DNA from: Gammaproteobacteria bacterium
GTDB lineage: Bacteria; Pseudomonadota; Gammaproteobacteria; DSM-19610
Reading direction: 5' to 3'
NCBI GenBank assembly: GCA_026197075.1
Contig: JAPHQV010000013.1
Location: 1-64,000, forward strand
Length of the DNA stretch: 64,000 nt
The position numbers and the translations under genes are program-made. This document shows, one piece after another, positions 18,455 through 26,928 of the stretch; the stretch's first letter is position 1, and the number at the start of each line of letters is the position of its first letter. The notes beneath the pieces are model-generated. The model ran no database searches. It was not told where the DNA came from and was given only the letters and a program-made list of their open reading frames with translations.

Positions 18455-20136
18455 ATGACACGACACCGGCACCGAGCAACTTCATCCGCCACATCATCGA
18501 GGCCGACCTGGCCGCCGGCAAGCATGACGGCCAGGTGGTGACCCGTTTTCCGCCGGAGCCCAACGGCTACCTGCACATCGGCCATGCCAAGTCCATCTGC
18601 CTGAATTTCGGTGTGGCCCGCGACTACCAGGGCCGCTGCAACCTGCGCTTCGACGACACCAACCCCCACAAGGAGAACGTGGAGTTCGTGGAGTCCATCC
18701 AGGCCGATGTGCGCTGGCTGGGCTTCGACTGGGAGGATCGTCTCTACTACGCCTCCAACTATTTCGAAAAGCTTTATGGATACGCCGTCGAGCTGATCGA
18801 GGCGGGCAAGGCCTTCGTCTGCGAGCAGAACGCCGAGGAGATGCGCGAGTACCGCGGCACCCTCACCGAACCGGGCCGCGCCAGCCCCTGGCGCGAGCGT
18901 TCCGTAGAGGAAAACCTAGACCTGTTCCGACGCATGCGCGCCGGTGAGTTTCCCGACGGCGCCAAGGTGCTGCGCGCGAAGATCGACATGGCCTCGCCCA
19001 ACATCAACCTGCGCGATCCCACCCTGTATCGCATCCGCCACGGTGTCATCCATCACCAGACCGGCACCGAATGGTGCCTGTACCCCATGTACGATTACAC
19101 CCATCCCATTTCCGATGCGCTGGAAGGGGTGACCCATTCTCTCTGCACCCTGGAGTTCGAGGATCACCGCCCGCTGTACGACTGGGTGCTGGACAACATC
19201 TCCATCGACTGCCATCCGCAGCAGATCGAGTTCTCGCGCCTCAACCTCGAATACACCGTCATGAGCAAGCGCAAGCTCACCCTGCTGGTGGAAGAGGGCC
19301 ACGTGGAGGGTTGGGACGACCCGCGCATGCCTACCGTCGCCGGCCTGCGCCGGCGCGGCTTCACCCCGGCTTCCATTCGTGATTTCTGCGACCGCATCGG
19401 CGTCACCAAGTCCGCCAACACGGTGGAGATGGGTGTGCTGGAGAACTGCATCCGCGAGGACCTCAACGAACACGCGCCGCGGCGCATGGCGGTGCTGCAC
19501 CCCCTCAAGGTGGTGATCACCTCCTACCCGGAAGGACAGGTGGAACAGCTGGAGGTGGCCAACCATCCCCAGGACGAGGCCATGGGCACGCGCCCGCTGC
19601 CCTTCGGCCGGGAGGTCTGGATCGAGCGCGACGATTTCATGGAAGTGGCGCCCAACAAGCACTTCAAGCGCCTGGTGAGCGGCGGCGAGGTGCGGTTGCG
19701 CAACAGCTACGTCATCCGCTGCGACGAGGTGATCAAGGACGGCAACGGCGAGATCATCGAGCTGCGCTGCAGCCACGATCCCGCCACCCTGGGCGCCAAC
19801 CCCGAGGGCCGCAAGGTCAAAGGCGTCATCCACTGGGTGTCCGCCGCGCATGCGCTGCCCGCCGAGGTGCGCCTCTACGACCGGCTGTTCACCGTACCCA
19901 ACCCCGACCATGCCGGGGGAGGGGAGTTCACCGCCCACCTCAATCCGGAATCCCTGCTGACCCTGACGCATTGCTACCTGGAACCCGGTCTGGCCGATGC
20001 ACGTCCCGGCGAGCATTTCCAGTTCGAGCGCCAGGGCTATTTCTGCCTCGACCCGAATCCGAGCCACGGCCTGCCGGTGTTCAACCGCACCGTGACCCTG
20101 CGCGATTCCTGGGCCAAGCTGGAAAAACAGGACTGA
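18451..20136 (+). CDS. glnS: Glutamine--tRNA ligase
   Basis: A 561-residue class I synthetase with [20 protein letters not shown] (HIGH motif) and VMSKRKL (KMSKS motif). The two-barrel anticodon-binding C-terminal half is present ([14 protein letters not shown] onwards). Direct GlnRS charging is typical of gamma- and betaproteobacteria and supports the assignment of the organism. It starts within the gltX stop codon. Confidence 0.97.
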   Translation: MNDTTPAPSNFIRHIIEADLAAGKHDGQVVTRFPPEPNGYLHIGHAKSICLNFGVARDYQGRCNLRFDDTNPHKENVEFVESIQADVRWLGFDWEDRLYYASNYFEKLYGYAVELIEAGKAFVCEQNAEEMREYRGTLTEPGRASPWRERSVEENLDLFRRMRAGEFPDGAKVLRAKIDMASPNINLRDPTLYRIRHGVIHHQTGTEWCLYPMYDYTHPISDALEGVTHSLCTLEFEDHRPLYDWVLDNISIDCHPQQIEFSRLNLEYTVMSKRKLTLLVEEGHVEGWDDPRMPTVAGLRRRGFTPASIRDFCDRIGVTKSANTVEMGVLENCIREDLNEHAPRRMAVLHPLKVVITSYPEGQVEQLEVANHPQDEAMGTRPLPFGREVWIERDDFMEVAPNKHFKRLVSGGEVRLRNSYVIRCDEVIKDGNGEIIELRCSHDPATLGANPEGRKVKGVIHWVSAAHALPAEVRLYDRLFTVPNPDHAGGGEFTAHLNPESLLTLTHCYLEPGLADARPGEHFQFERQGYFCLDPNPSHGLPVFNRTVTLRDSWAKLEKQD

Positions 20137-20147
20137 GCACAACCTGA

Positions 20148-20177
20148 CCGTCATTCCCGCGCATGCAGGAATGACGG
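20148..20177. repeat. CCGTCATTCC element, single-hairpin form
   Basis: Only one hairpin of the family is present: CCGTCATTCCCGC at left and GGAATGACGG at right around a short loop. It lies just after glnS and could act as a weak transcription barrier. Confidence 0.7.
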
Positions 20178-20255
20178 ATAGGTCACGTTTCCCCGCAGCA
20201 GCCCGCTTCAGAATCCCCCTTCCCGGTCGAAAATAAGGTTTATCAGAGACGGCGC

Positions 20256-21149
20256 GTGAGCAGCCGTTTCATTTTGTCTGGCACTTGCCCGGGAAGGCTC
20301 GACAGTAACGTGAACCAGCGTACCCAACCCCTTGAAACTCCAGACGTCGCCAGTGGCCGCGAACCCGTGATCGAGGTCAGGGATCTCGTCAGTCATTATG
20401 GTGAACGCAGGATCCTCGATGGCGTCTACCTACAGGTACGGCGCGGCGAAATCCTGGTCATCATGGGTGGCAGCGGCTCGGGCAAGAGCACCCTGCTGCG
20501 TCATCTGCTGGGCCTCAAGCGTCCCAGCGCCGGCTCGATACGTCTGCTGGGTACAGAACTAGAAGCGATCTCCAAACCGCAGCTCTATGCCTTGCGCCGC
20601 AGGATGGGCGTGGCCTTCCAGGGCGGAGCGCTGTTCAGCTCCATGAGCCTGTGGGAGAACGTGGCTCTGCCGCTGCGTCAGCATACCCGCCTCGACGAAA
20701 AGACGATCCGCATCATGACGCGCATGAAGCTGGAAATGGTGAACCTGGGTGGCTTCGAGGATCTGCGGCCGGCCGAGCTGTCCGGGGGCATGCTCAAGCG
20801 CGCCGGCCTGGCGCGTTCCCTGATCATGGACCCGGAACTGCTTTTCTTCGACGAACCCTCGGCGGGCCTGGACCCGGTGGTATCCGCGGAACTGGATGCG
20901 TTGATCCTGCGCCTGCGCGAGGCCCTGTCCATGACCATCGTGGTGGTCACCCATGAGCTGGAAAGCGCCTTCGGGATCGCCGACCGCATCCTGGTGCTGG
21001 ACCAGGGCCGCGTGCTGGTCACCGGCACGGTGGAGGAGGTGCGCAACACGGATAACGCACGGGTACAGGACCTGCTCAACCGGCGCCCGCGCAACGAAAG
21101 CCTGGACGCGGACGCTTACCTGCGGCGCCTGACCGGGATGCGGGACTGA
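20256..21149 (+). CDS. mlaF: Phospholipid ABC transporter ATP-binding protein
   Basis: The ATPase of the Mla (MCE) lipid transporter. Walker A is GGSGSGKST, the Q-loop is VAFQGGALFSS, the signature is LSGGMLKRAGLARS, and Walker B is LLFFDEPSAGLDP. The MCE-type FQGGALF and signature with KRA are characteristic. The open frame begins with GTG at 20256 (297 residues); GTG at 20310 would give 279 residues and removes most of an unconserved extension. The permease, substrate-binding MCE and periplasmic carrier genes follow. No mlaB (STAS) gene is visible. Confidence 0.92.
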   Translation: MSSRFILSGTCPGRLDSNVNQRTQPLETPDVASGREPVIEVRDLVSHYGERRILDGVYLQVRRGEILVIMGGSGSGKSTLLRHLLGLKRPSAGSIRLLGTELEAISKPQLYALRRRMGVAFQGGALFSSMSLWENVALPLRQHTRLDEKTIRIMTRMKLEMVNLGGFEDLRPAELSGGMLKRAGLARSLIMDPELLFFDEPSAGLDPVVSAELDALILRLREALSMTIVVVTHELESAFGIADRILVLDQGRVLVTGTVEEVRNTDNARVQDLLNRRPRNESLDADAYLRRLTGMRD

Positions 21150-21151
21150 CC

Positions 21152-21940
21152 ATGTTTCGTGCCATCGAACGCCTCGGCGACCGCGCCCTGTATTTCATCG
21201 AGCTGTGGGGGCAGATGGGCATGTTCCTGCTCACTACCCTGGCGAGCCTGCTGCGGCCGCCTTACCATCTGCACCCCATCCTCAAGCAGATCCATTTCAT
21301 CGGCGCCCGTTCCACCCTGGTCATACTGGTGGCGGGGGTCTTCACCGGCATGGTGGTGGCCCTGCAGTTTTACGACACCCTGGTGCGATTCGGCTCCGTG
21401 GCCATGCTCGGTTCGGCGGTGGCGCTGGCGCTGATCCGCGAACTCGGGCCGGTGCTGTCGGCCCTGGTGGTGATCGGTCGTGCCGGCTCCGCGATCTGCG
21501 CCGAGATCGGCATCATGCGTAACGATGAACAGATCGACGCCCTGGAGTGCATGGCCATCGATCCCTACAAGTACCTCATCGCCCCCAGGATCCTGGGCGG
21601 GCTGATTGCCGTGCCGGCACTGACCATGATCTTCATCGTGGTGGGGATCTTCGGTGGCTGGTTCGTGGGCGTGGTGCTGTTCGGGGTCAGCGAGGCCGCC
21701 TATTTCCACGGCATGTACGACACGGTGGTCTGGCACGATGTCTGGATGGGTGTGGTCAAGTCCTTCGTGTTTGGTCTCATCATCGTCTGGGTGGCCACGG
21801 TGCGCGGATTCTTCCTGCATCTGGACCGGTCTGGCGTGTTCGGGGCGGAAGGGGTCAGCCGCACCACCACCAATGCCGTGGTGTTTTCCACCATCGGGGT
21901 ACTGGTTTCGGATTATCTGATCAGTGCGGTCATGCTGTAG
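21152..21940 (+). CDS. mlaE: Phospholipid ABC transporter permease
   Basis: A 262-residue inner-membrane permease with about five transmembrane helices. It has the family landmarks RELGPVLSALVVIGRAGSAI, AEIGIMRNDEQIDAL and MAIDPYKYLIAPR. It works with MlaF and MlaD to move phospholipids across the envelope and keep the outer leaflet asymmetric. It starts 2 bases after mlaF. Confidence 0.95.
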   Translation: MFRAIERLGDRALYFIELWGQMGMFLLTTLASLLRPPYHLHPILKQIHFIGARSTLVILVAGVFTGMVVALQFYDTLVRFGSVAMLGSAVALALIRELGPVLSALVVIGRAGSAICAEIGIMRNDEQIDALECMAIDPYKYLIAPRILGGLIAVPALTMIFIVVGIFGGWFVGVVLFGVSEAAYFHGMYDTVVWHDVWMGVVKSFVFGLIIVWVATVRGFFLHLDRSGVFGAEGVSRTTTNAVVFSTIGVLVSDYLISAVML

Positions 21941-21955
21941 GAGAGGCAAAAATTC

Positions 21956-22420
21956 ATGAAACGCTTGAATCTGGAATTCGGGGTGGGCCTGTTCCTGTTG
22001 CTGGGGCTGGCCGCGTTCTTCTACCTGGCGATCAGGATGGGCGATGTCGGCCTGCTGCGGCAGGAGGGCTATACGGTGACGGCACGCTTTATCAGCAGCT
22101 CGGGCCTGAAGGAAGGTGCGATGGTGGAATTGGCCGGGGTGCGGGTCGGCAAGGTGCGGCGAATCGCCCTCGATCCGGAGCGCTATGAATCCGTGGTCAC
22201 CCTTGCGATCGAGCCCGGTGTGCAGATCACCGAGGATACCATTGCCTCGGTGCGCACCGCCGGTATCATCGGCGACAAGTTCATCAAGCTGACCCCCGGC
22301 GGCATGGATCTCTACCTCGCCGACGGGGATGAGATCGTCGACACGGAATCCTCGCTGGATATCGAGGAGCTGGTGAGTAAATATATATTTGAAGGTAGCG
22401 ATACGGCCCAGAGTGAGTAG
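21956..22420 (+). CDS. mlaD: MCE-domain lipid-binding protein
   Basis: A 154-residue protein with one N-terminal transmembrane helix (GVGLFLLLGLAAFFYLAIRM) and a single MCE domain. Key segments are FISSSGLKEGAMVELAGVRV and VRTAGIIGDKFIKLTPGG, followed by the DIEELVSKYIF tail seen in MlaD. It forms the periplasmic hexamer on MlaFE. It is preceded by AGGAGAGG at 21939. Confidence 0.95.
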   Translation: MKRLNLEFGVGLFLLLGLAAFFYLAIRMGDVGLLRQEGYTVTARFISSSGLKEGAMVELAGVRVGKVRRIALDPERYESVVTLAIEPGVQITEDTIASVRTAGIIGDKFIKLTPGGMDLYLADGDEIVDTESSLDIEELVSKYIFEGSDTAQSE

Positions 22421-22468
22421 GGATTCCGTATTTACTCAGGAGTGAGTATTTAGCGCTACAATCGAGTC

Positions 22469-22538
22469 CCGTCATTCCCGCGAAGGCGGGAATCCATGGA
22501 TTTTAAACCACTGGATTCCCGCCTTCGCGGGAATGACG
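22469..22538. repeat. CCGTCATTCC element inside the mla operon
   Basis: Perfect 27-base inverted arms (22470-22496 and 22512-22538) flank a 15-base loop. The element lies in the 180-base gap between mlaD and mlaC. A strong RNA hairpin here may stabilise the upstream mRNA or reduce mlaC expression. Confidence 0.9.
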
Positions 22539-22600
22539 AGCCCCGGTCTGTAGACATGATTACTGACTCCTGCCAGGATTAATGACCAGGGAGTTATCTC

Positions 22601-23203
22601 ATGAAAATCGCATATCACTTGTCCGCACTCATCGGCCTGCTGTGCTGGGCCTTGGCGACCCAGGCGCTGGCGGCGCCCGCACCCAAGGAGCGCGTGCAGG
22701 ATACCGTGGATGCGGTCCTGGAGGTGTTGCGTGACGAGACGCGGGACGTGGAAACCAAGAAGCGGGACATCCGCGTCCTGGTCCGTGAACGTTTCGATTT
22801 CCGGGCCATGGCCCAGAGCACGCTGGCGCAGAACTGGCGCAGTGCCAGTGAGGAGGAGCAGAAGCGCTTCGTGGACCTCTACAGCCGTCTGCTGGAGGAT
22901 ACCTACCTGGTCATGGTGGAGGAATACACCAACGAAACCGTCGAATACCGCAATGAAATCCTACGCAACGAGAACAATGCCCAGGTGGATACGGCCATCC
23001 TGGCCGCCGACAAGGAAATCCCGGTGGTATACCGCACCCGCCTGAAGGATGGCGACTGGTATATCTATGACGTCATTATCGAAGGTGTCAGCCTGATCAG
23101 TAATTACCGCAGCACCTACCAGCAGATCGTGCGCCGCGAAGGCATGGATGGGCTGCTGGCGCGACTGGAGGAGAAGACGGGTTGCGCGGACGGGAATTGT
23201 TGA
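22601..23203 (+). CDS. mlaC: Periplasmic phospholipid-binding carrier
   Basis: A 200-residue protein with a signal peptide cleaved around ALAAP. The mature part has MlaC features: RFDFRAMAQSTLAQNW, FVDLYSRLLEDTYL, and DGDWYIYDVIIEGVSLISNY. It shuttles lipid between the outer-membrane MlaA complex and the MlaFED transporter. The start at 22601 follows AGGGAG. It is the last mla gene; no mlaB follows. Confidence 0.95.
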   Translation: MKIAYHLSALIGLLCWALATQALAAPAPKERVQDTVDAVLEVLRDETRDVETKKRDIRVLVRERFDFRAMAQSTLAQNWRSASEEEQKRFVDLYSRLLEDTYLVMVEEYTNETVEYRNEILRNENNAQVDTAILAADKEIPVVYRTRLKDGDWYIYDVIIEGVSLISNYRSTYQQIVRREGMDGLLARLEEKTGCADGNC

Positions 23204-23305
23204 GCATTATGCCCCCCTGGGCGGATGCTCGCGGGCCCTTGGACACCGTGTGCAAGTAGCGGGAAAACCGGGGGAAAAATCTTTAGGAATCCGCCGTCAG
23301 CGTTC

Positions 23306-23334
23306 TTGACAGCCCCCCCTTCCTGGAGTAAAGT
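23306..23334 (+). promoter_or_regulatory. Sigma70 promoter of tRNA-Ala
   Basis: TTGACA (23306-23311), a 17-base spacer and TAAAGT (23329-23334) form a near-consensus promoter about 10 bases before the tRNA 5' end region. The GCGCGC right after the -10 is a GC-rich discriminator typical of stringently controlled stable-RNA promoters. Confidence 0.75.
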
Positions 23335-23349
23335 GCGCGCTTCCATTTC

Positions 23350-23425
<76 letters not shown>

Positions 23426-23459
23426 GATTCTCCCGTGTTGGGAATGGGTCGTTAGCAGT

Positions 23460-23657
23460 ATGCGACGATTCGGTGTGATCAGCGTCTACGCTGGAATCCT
23501 GTTGATCATGGTGGGACTGATCGGCGGCTTCGGCGCTCTGTTTGTCGACGCGGACCACATTGCGGTAAACCTGCTCACGCTGGTTCCACTGGGCTTCGTG
23601 GCCCTGCTGACCGGCACCGTGGTTTGCCAACTGAACCGCCCACGCGGACCTCAGTGA
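23460..23657 (+). CDS. Small two-helix membrane protein between two tRNA genes
   Basis: A 65-residue hydrophobic protein: helix one around residues 6-28 (VISVYAGILLIMVGLIGGFG) and helix two around 34-57, with a basic C-terminal tail. It begins with MRRF. The ribosome site is weak and I do not recognise the family. The position between tRNA-Ala and tRNA-Glu means it would be transcribed with the tRNAs, or the frame is only spacer; the well-formed helices favour a real gene. Confidence 0.5.
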   Translation: MRRFGVISVYAGILLIMVGLIGGFGALFVDADHIAVNLLTLVPLGFVALLTGTVVCQLNRPRGPQ

Positions 23658-23668
23658 AAAAGAGTTCT

Positions 23669-23744
23669 GTCCCCTTCGTCTAGAGGCCTAGGACATCGCC
23701 CTTTCACGGCGACGACAGGGGTTCGACTCCCCTAGGGGACGCCA
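23669..23744 (+). tRNA. tRNA-Glu (anticodon TTC)
   Basis: A full cloverleaf of 76 bases with encoded CCA. The acceptor is GTCCCCT/AGGGGAC, and the anticodon stem CGCC/GGCG closes a loop CTTTCAC giving anticodon TTC. The T-arm is GGTTCGACTCC. It follows tRNA-Ala and the small ORF and probably shares their promoter. Confidence 0.97.
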
Positions 23745-23767
23745 ATTCAGTCAAGGCGTCATCAAGA

Positions 23768-23792
23768 AGGGCCGCGCAAGCGGCCCTTTTTA
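23768..23792 (+). terminator. Rho-independent terminator after tRNA-Glu
   Basis: AGGGCCGC and GCGGCCCT pair around the tetraloop GCAA and are followed by TTTTTA. This is a textbook terminator that ends the tRNA-Ala/tRNA-Glu transcript just before the convergent DUF2254 gene. Confidence 0.9.
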
Positions 23793-23797
23793 CTTGG

Positions 23798-25102
23798 TCA
23801 GCCCTGGTTAATCTCTTCGTTGTCATCCATTGGCGCCGCCTTGCGCACCGCCGCGATATCCTCCGCACTGTCCAGCCCCTGTTCGGCCCGTCGCAAGGCC
23901 AGCCGGGCATACTTCAATGCGGCTTTTCGGAGTGGTTCATCGTCGAGATTTGCCAGTGCCCGCAGGCCCTTCTGCAGGCGGATCCCAACCTCCACCACGG
24001 CAGCACCGTCTCGGGCGATCGGTGTGAACGCATCATCGAACATATCATCGACTGATAGAAGCGGGACCTCAATCCTGTCGTAGCGGGGTTTATCCTCATC
24101 TGACTTGTTGGTGTCCGCCTGGTGTGGCTGACCCCAGAGTACGAACAGCCGCACCAGTCTGCCGATGATATCGATACCGGTGCCCGGATCATTTACAGCC
24201 GGTGACAATGCGTGGCTGGCTATTTCCGAGAGCACCACCAGCGCAAAACGCGGATCATCTTCAAAGGTTCTCACTTTGCCGATCAGAAAGGCCTCGAGCA
24301 GTTTTTTACGCTTGGCCTCTGTCAGTTCACCAGATGTACTTCTGATGAAGGCCAGCGGACGATCAGGCGTGACAAAGGTGCCGGGCAGTACGGCCAAGCG
24401 GATTCGGTCCTTCCACTGACAAGCGCAGTCCTGTAGCTGAGCCATGTCGATATGCTGGATATAACCGACCATGGGGCTGAACAGTTTCTCCCCCGTGGGG
24501 TTGTCCCCGGTGGCGGGGATGCCGCCCAGCGCAGGTGCATCCCGGCGACGGCGCATGGCATTCGCCGCCGTTCGCTCGACGGTGTCAACGGTCGTGCCAA
24601 CCCTGCCAAGGCGGGCGATTCTGTCGACCCAGCGCACAAAGGTGAGGATCACGATGGAAAATACCAGCGCGGTCAGTGCCAGCAAGGTGAAAAGGCCTGC
24701 GCCCTCGTAGTACTGGTTTTTTACCGCCGTCAAGGCCACGATGCTGAAAATAAAGGCACCGATAAAGGTCGACAGGGCGTTCTGCGACAAATCATCGGCA
24801 ATCACCAGTTTCAAGGATCGTGGCGTTGCTGTGCTGCTTGCCGAGGCGTAGGCGGAAACCATGGAAGCCACTGCCAGTGTGGCAATCACCATCATGCTGG
24901 TGGCAATCACGGATAACAGCGTCTCCACCGCTTCGGGGTCGATCCTTGGCAACCAGGTGTCCAGGCCCAGATCGTCAGTCAGTTTTGCCAGGAAGGCCGC
25001 CCCCACCGAAAGCAGGGAGATGATCAGTGGCTTGACCCACAGTTGCTTGCGCAGTCGTTGCAGGAAAAATCTGAGCCTATCCATCGACAGGTATGCGGTC
25101 AT
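23798..25102 (-). CDS. DUF2254 integral membrane protein
   Basis: A 434-residue protein. Four hydrophobic segments lie in the first about 165 residues (including PLIISLLSVGAAFLAKL and ALTALVFSIVILTFVRWVD). A long cytoplasmic region of DUF2254 type follows, with ALSPAVNDPGTGIDII as a landmark. The start at 25102 has GGAG at the proper distance; in-frame Met codons upstream lack one. Function is unknown; some family members are thought to be channel-like. It is transcribed convergently with the tRNA-Glu unit. Confidence 0.85.
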   Translation of the reverse strand: MTAYLSMDRLRFFLQRLRKQLWVKPLIISLLSVGAAFLAKLTDDLGLDTWLPRIDPEAVETLLSVIATSMMVIATLAVASMVSAYASASSTATPRSLKLVIADDLSQNALSTFIGAFIFSIVALTAVKNQYYEGAGLFTLLALTALVFSIVILTFVRWVDRIARLGRVGTTVDTVERTAANAMRRRRDAPALGGIPATGDNPTGEKLFSPMVGYIQHIDMAQLQDCACQWKDRIRLAVLPGTFVTPDRPLAFIRSTSGELTEAKRKKLLEAFLIGKVRTFEDDPRFALVVLSEIASHALSPAVNDPGTGIDIIGRLVRLFVLWGQPHQADTNKSDEDKPRYDRIEVPLLSVDDMFDDAFTPIARDGAAVVEVGIRLQKGLRALANLDDEPLRKAALKYARLALRRAEQGLDSAEDIAAVRKAAPMDDNEEINQG

Positions 25103-25170
25103 CTTCGTCTCCATTGCATCCATGCCATTCGGCGGAGTCTACCTCCGCTTCCGTGGATATTTGAGCGCGA

Positions 25171-25839
25171 TTATTCTTTTAGTTTTACCAGCAGGTAGCC
25201 CTCTTTTACATGGATGTATTCGACGCCATCGGCGAAGCTTTTCCAGAAGCCCTGATCGGCGCCGAACTCCTGAATGAGGTCGACATTTTTCAGATTGCCC
25301 AACCAGGCGTTGGGAATTGGCACGCCCATCAGGCTGACACCCTTCAAAACGACGACGGGCCGGTTCTCCTGATAGGCGAGTTCCACACCGGCATTCACGC
25401 GCAGAGTCTTGCCGCCCAGCATGGGGAAGTCCGCGTCCAGGGGGATCAGCAGTCTGGCGCTGACCAGGTCGTCAGCCAGGTCGACGGCGAGCTTCCGCGC
25501 CAGGTCGGTATTCCTCGCCAGCATGGCATTCAGTTCCCGTTCGCTGAAACTGACCTCGCGACTGGCGCCGATCTCGCTGTAGGCTTCGGGCTCGAGTGTA
25601 GCGGTGTCGGTCCCGGTATCCCGCACCTCGACGCCGATCACCCGGAGTTTTCGATCGAGCACCTGTTCCTCCCCGGGTTTGAGCTGGACGGGCTTGAATT
25701 CCTTGAGGAACAAATACTGGCTGAGTACCCAGTAGGTGACCCCCGCGGTCACGGCGATGGTGACCAGGACGATGAGAACCACCTGTGGCCAGCGCAGTGC
25801 GGGGCGCGTCCCGGTGTCAACGGTGTGATCAGTGGTCAT
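25171..25839 (-). CDS. Membrane-anchored conserved protein of unknown function
   Basis: A 222-residue protein with one N-terminal transmembrane helix (VVLIVLVTIAVTAGVTYWVL, residues about 20-40). The extracytoplasmic domain contains SFSERELNAMLARNTDLA, VSARLLIPLDADFPMLGGK and VPIPNAWLGNLKNVDL. Homologous sequences are widespread in proteobacteria and sometimes carry the label arginine N-succinyltransferase, which nothing here supports. The fold looks like a lipid- or ligand-binding beta structure, but that is a guess. The open frame extends upstream to 26100 without a credible start. Confidence 0.7.
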   Translation of the reverse strand: MTTDHTVDTGTRPALRWPQVVLIVLVTIAVTAGVTYWVLSQYLFLKEFKPVQLKPGEEQVLDRKLRVIGVEVRDTGTDTATLEPEAYSEIGASREVSFSERELNAMLARNTDLARKLAVDLADDLVSARLLIPLDADFPMLGGKTLRVNAGVELAYQENRPVVVLKGVSLMGVPIPNAWLGNLKNVDLIQEFGADQGFWKSFADGVEYIHVKEGYLLVKLKE

Positions 25840-26172
25840 TCGTCCATTCCCGCATCCAGTTGTCCATGAGCATATCAGGGTTGATCGCCCCCTGTATGCC
25901 ATGCGGGCGATGTATGCCTGCATCCTATACCCGGAAGAGACCCTGAACAATGATGGCAAGGGTTTGAAATCCATGACGCTGGTTGAGTAGACTCGAAGAG
26001 GAACTATACTCAGGAAAACGCTGATTAATCCGCTGGGCCCACGAGTTAATCCGTCATACCCGCGTACGACTGCATGGATGCAGGAGGTGCAGCAGTGCAT
26101 GGAGCAATTGCCGAGGCGGACAATCAGATATTTGGATGCATGGATTACTCGCTTGGCTCATCGACGGAGTGG
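25840..26172. other. 333-base divergent intergenic region
   Basis: This space separates the minus-strand membrane protein from the plus-strand TVP38 gene and should carry both promoters. It contains a decayed half-copy of the CCGTCAT palindrome family at 26051-26080, preceded by the same GTTAATCCGTCAT context seen at other copies. Nothing else is recognisable. Confidence 0.5.
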
Positions 26173-26928
26173 ATGGTGAAACAGGTTCCCGATAAGTCTC
26201 ATGTCAAGCGAATGCAGTCGCCGCTATTGGGTATCGCGGCCAGCATACTGTTCGTTGCCGCCATCCTTGCGGTTATGGTTTATTATGACGTGCATGAGCA
26301 GGTGCTGCAGCTGCTGGGTTGGTTCGAGGCGCAGGGCGCATGGGCGCCGTTGCTCTTTATCCTGGTCATGACGGCGGTTGTGGTGCTGTTGCTTCCGGGT
26401 GTGCTGTTCACGACCGGTGCCGGTTTCGTGTTCGGGCTTGTGGAAGGTTCCATCTACGTTGTGGTGGGCACCACACTCGGTGCAACCCTGGCATTCCTGA
26501 TCGCACGCTATCTGTTCGGGAATCGTGCCAGGCGGTTCATCATGGCCCACGCCAGGTTGCGGCTGGTCAGCGACGAACTCACGCCAAACGGCTGGAAGAT
26601 CGTGCTCCTGACACGCCTGATCCCGTTTTTCCCGAGCAAGATCTCCAATTACTTCTTCGGTCTGACCCGGTTTTCCTTGCGTGGTTATATAGGCGGCTCA
26701 GTGCTGGGTTTCATACCTTTTTCCATCCACAATGTGTATCTGGGCTCCATCGCGGCCGATATCACCACACTGGGCGCCCGTAACCTGGATCGCTCACCTC
26801 TGGAATGGAGCCTATATGGTGCGGGTTTCATTGTCACCGTTATCGCGGTCGTCTACCTGAACCATCTTGCGCGCCGGGCCTTGGCGCGCTATGCGGAAAA
26901 AGGTGACATCAAGGAGGATATTGCGTGA
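26173..26928 (+). CDS. TVP38/TMEM64 (DedA-superfamily) membrane protein
   Basis: About 251 residues from the ATG at 26173; starts at 26074 or 26140 are also in frame and no site is decisive. Five or six transmembrane segments surround the VTT motif region: GVLFTTGAGFVFGLVEGSIY, GATLAFLIARYLFG, then LLTRLIPFFPSKISNYFFGL. These proteins are inner-membrane lipid scramblase or transporter-like proteins. The stop overlaps the next start (GTGA), so it heads the envelope operon that follows. Confidence 0.88.
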   Translation: MVKQVPDKSHVKRMQSPLLGIAASILFVAAILAVMVYYDVHEQVLQLLGWFEAQGAWAPLLFILVMTAVVVLLLPGVLFTTGAGFVFGLVEGSIYVVVGTTLGATLAFLIARYLFGNRARRFIMAHARLRLVSDELTPNGWKIVLLTRLIPFFPSKISNYFFGLTRFSLRGYIGGSVLGFIPFSIHNVYLGSIAADITTLGARNLDRSPLEWSLYGAGFIVTVIAVVYLNHLARRALARYAEKGDIKEDIA

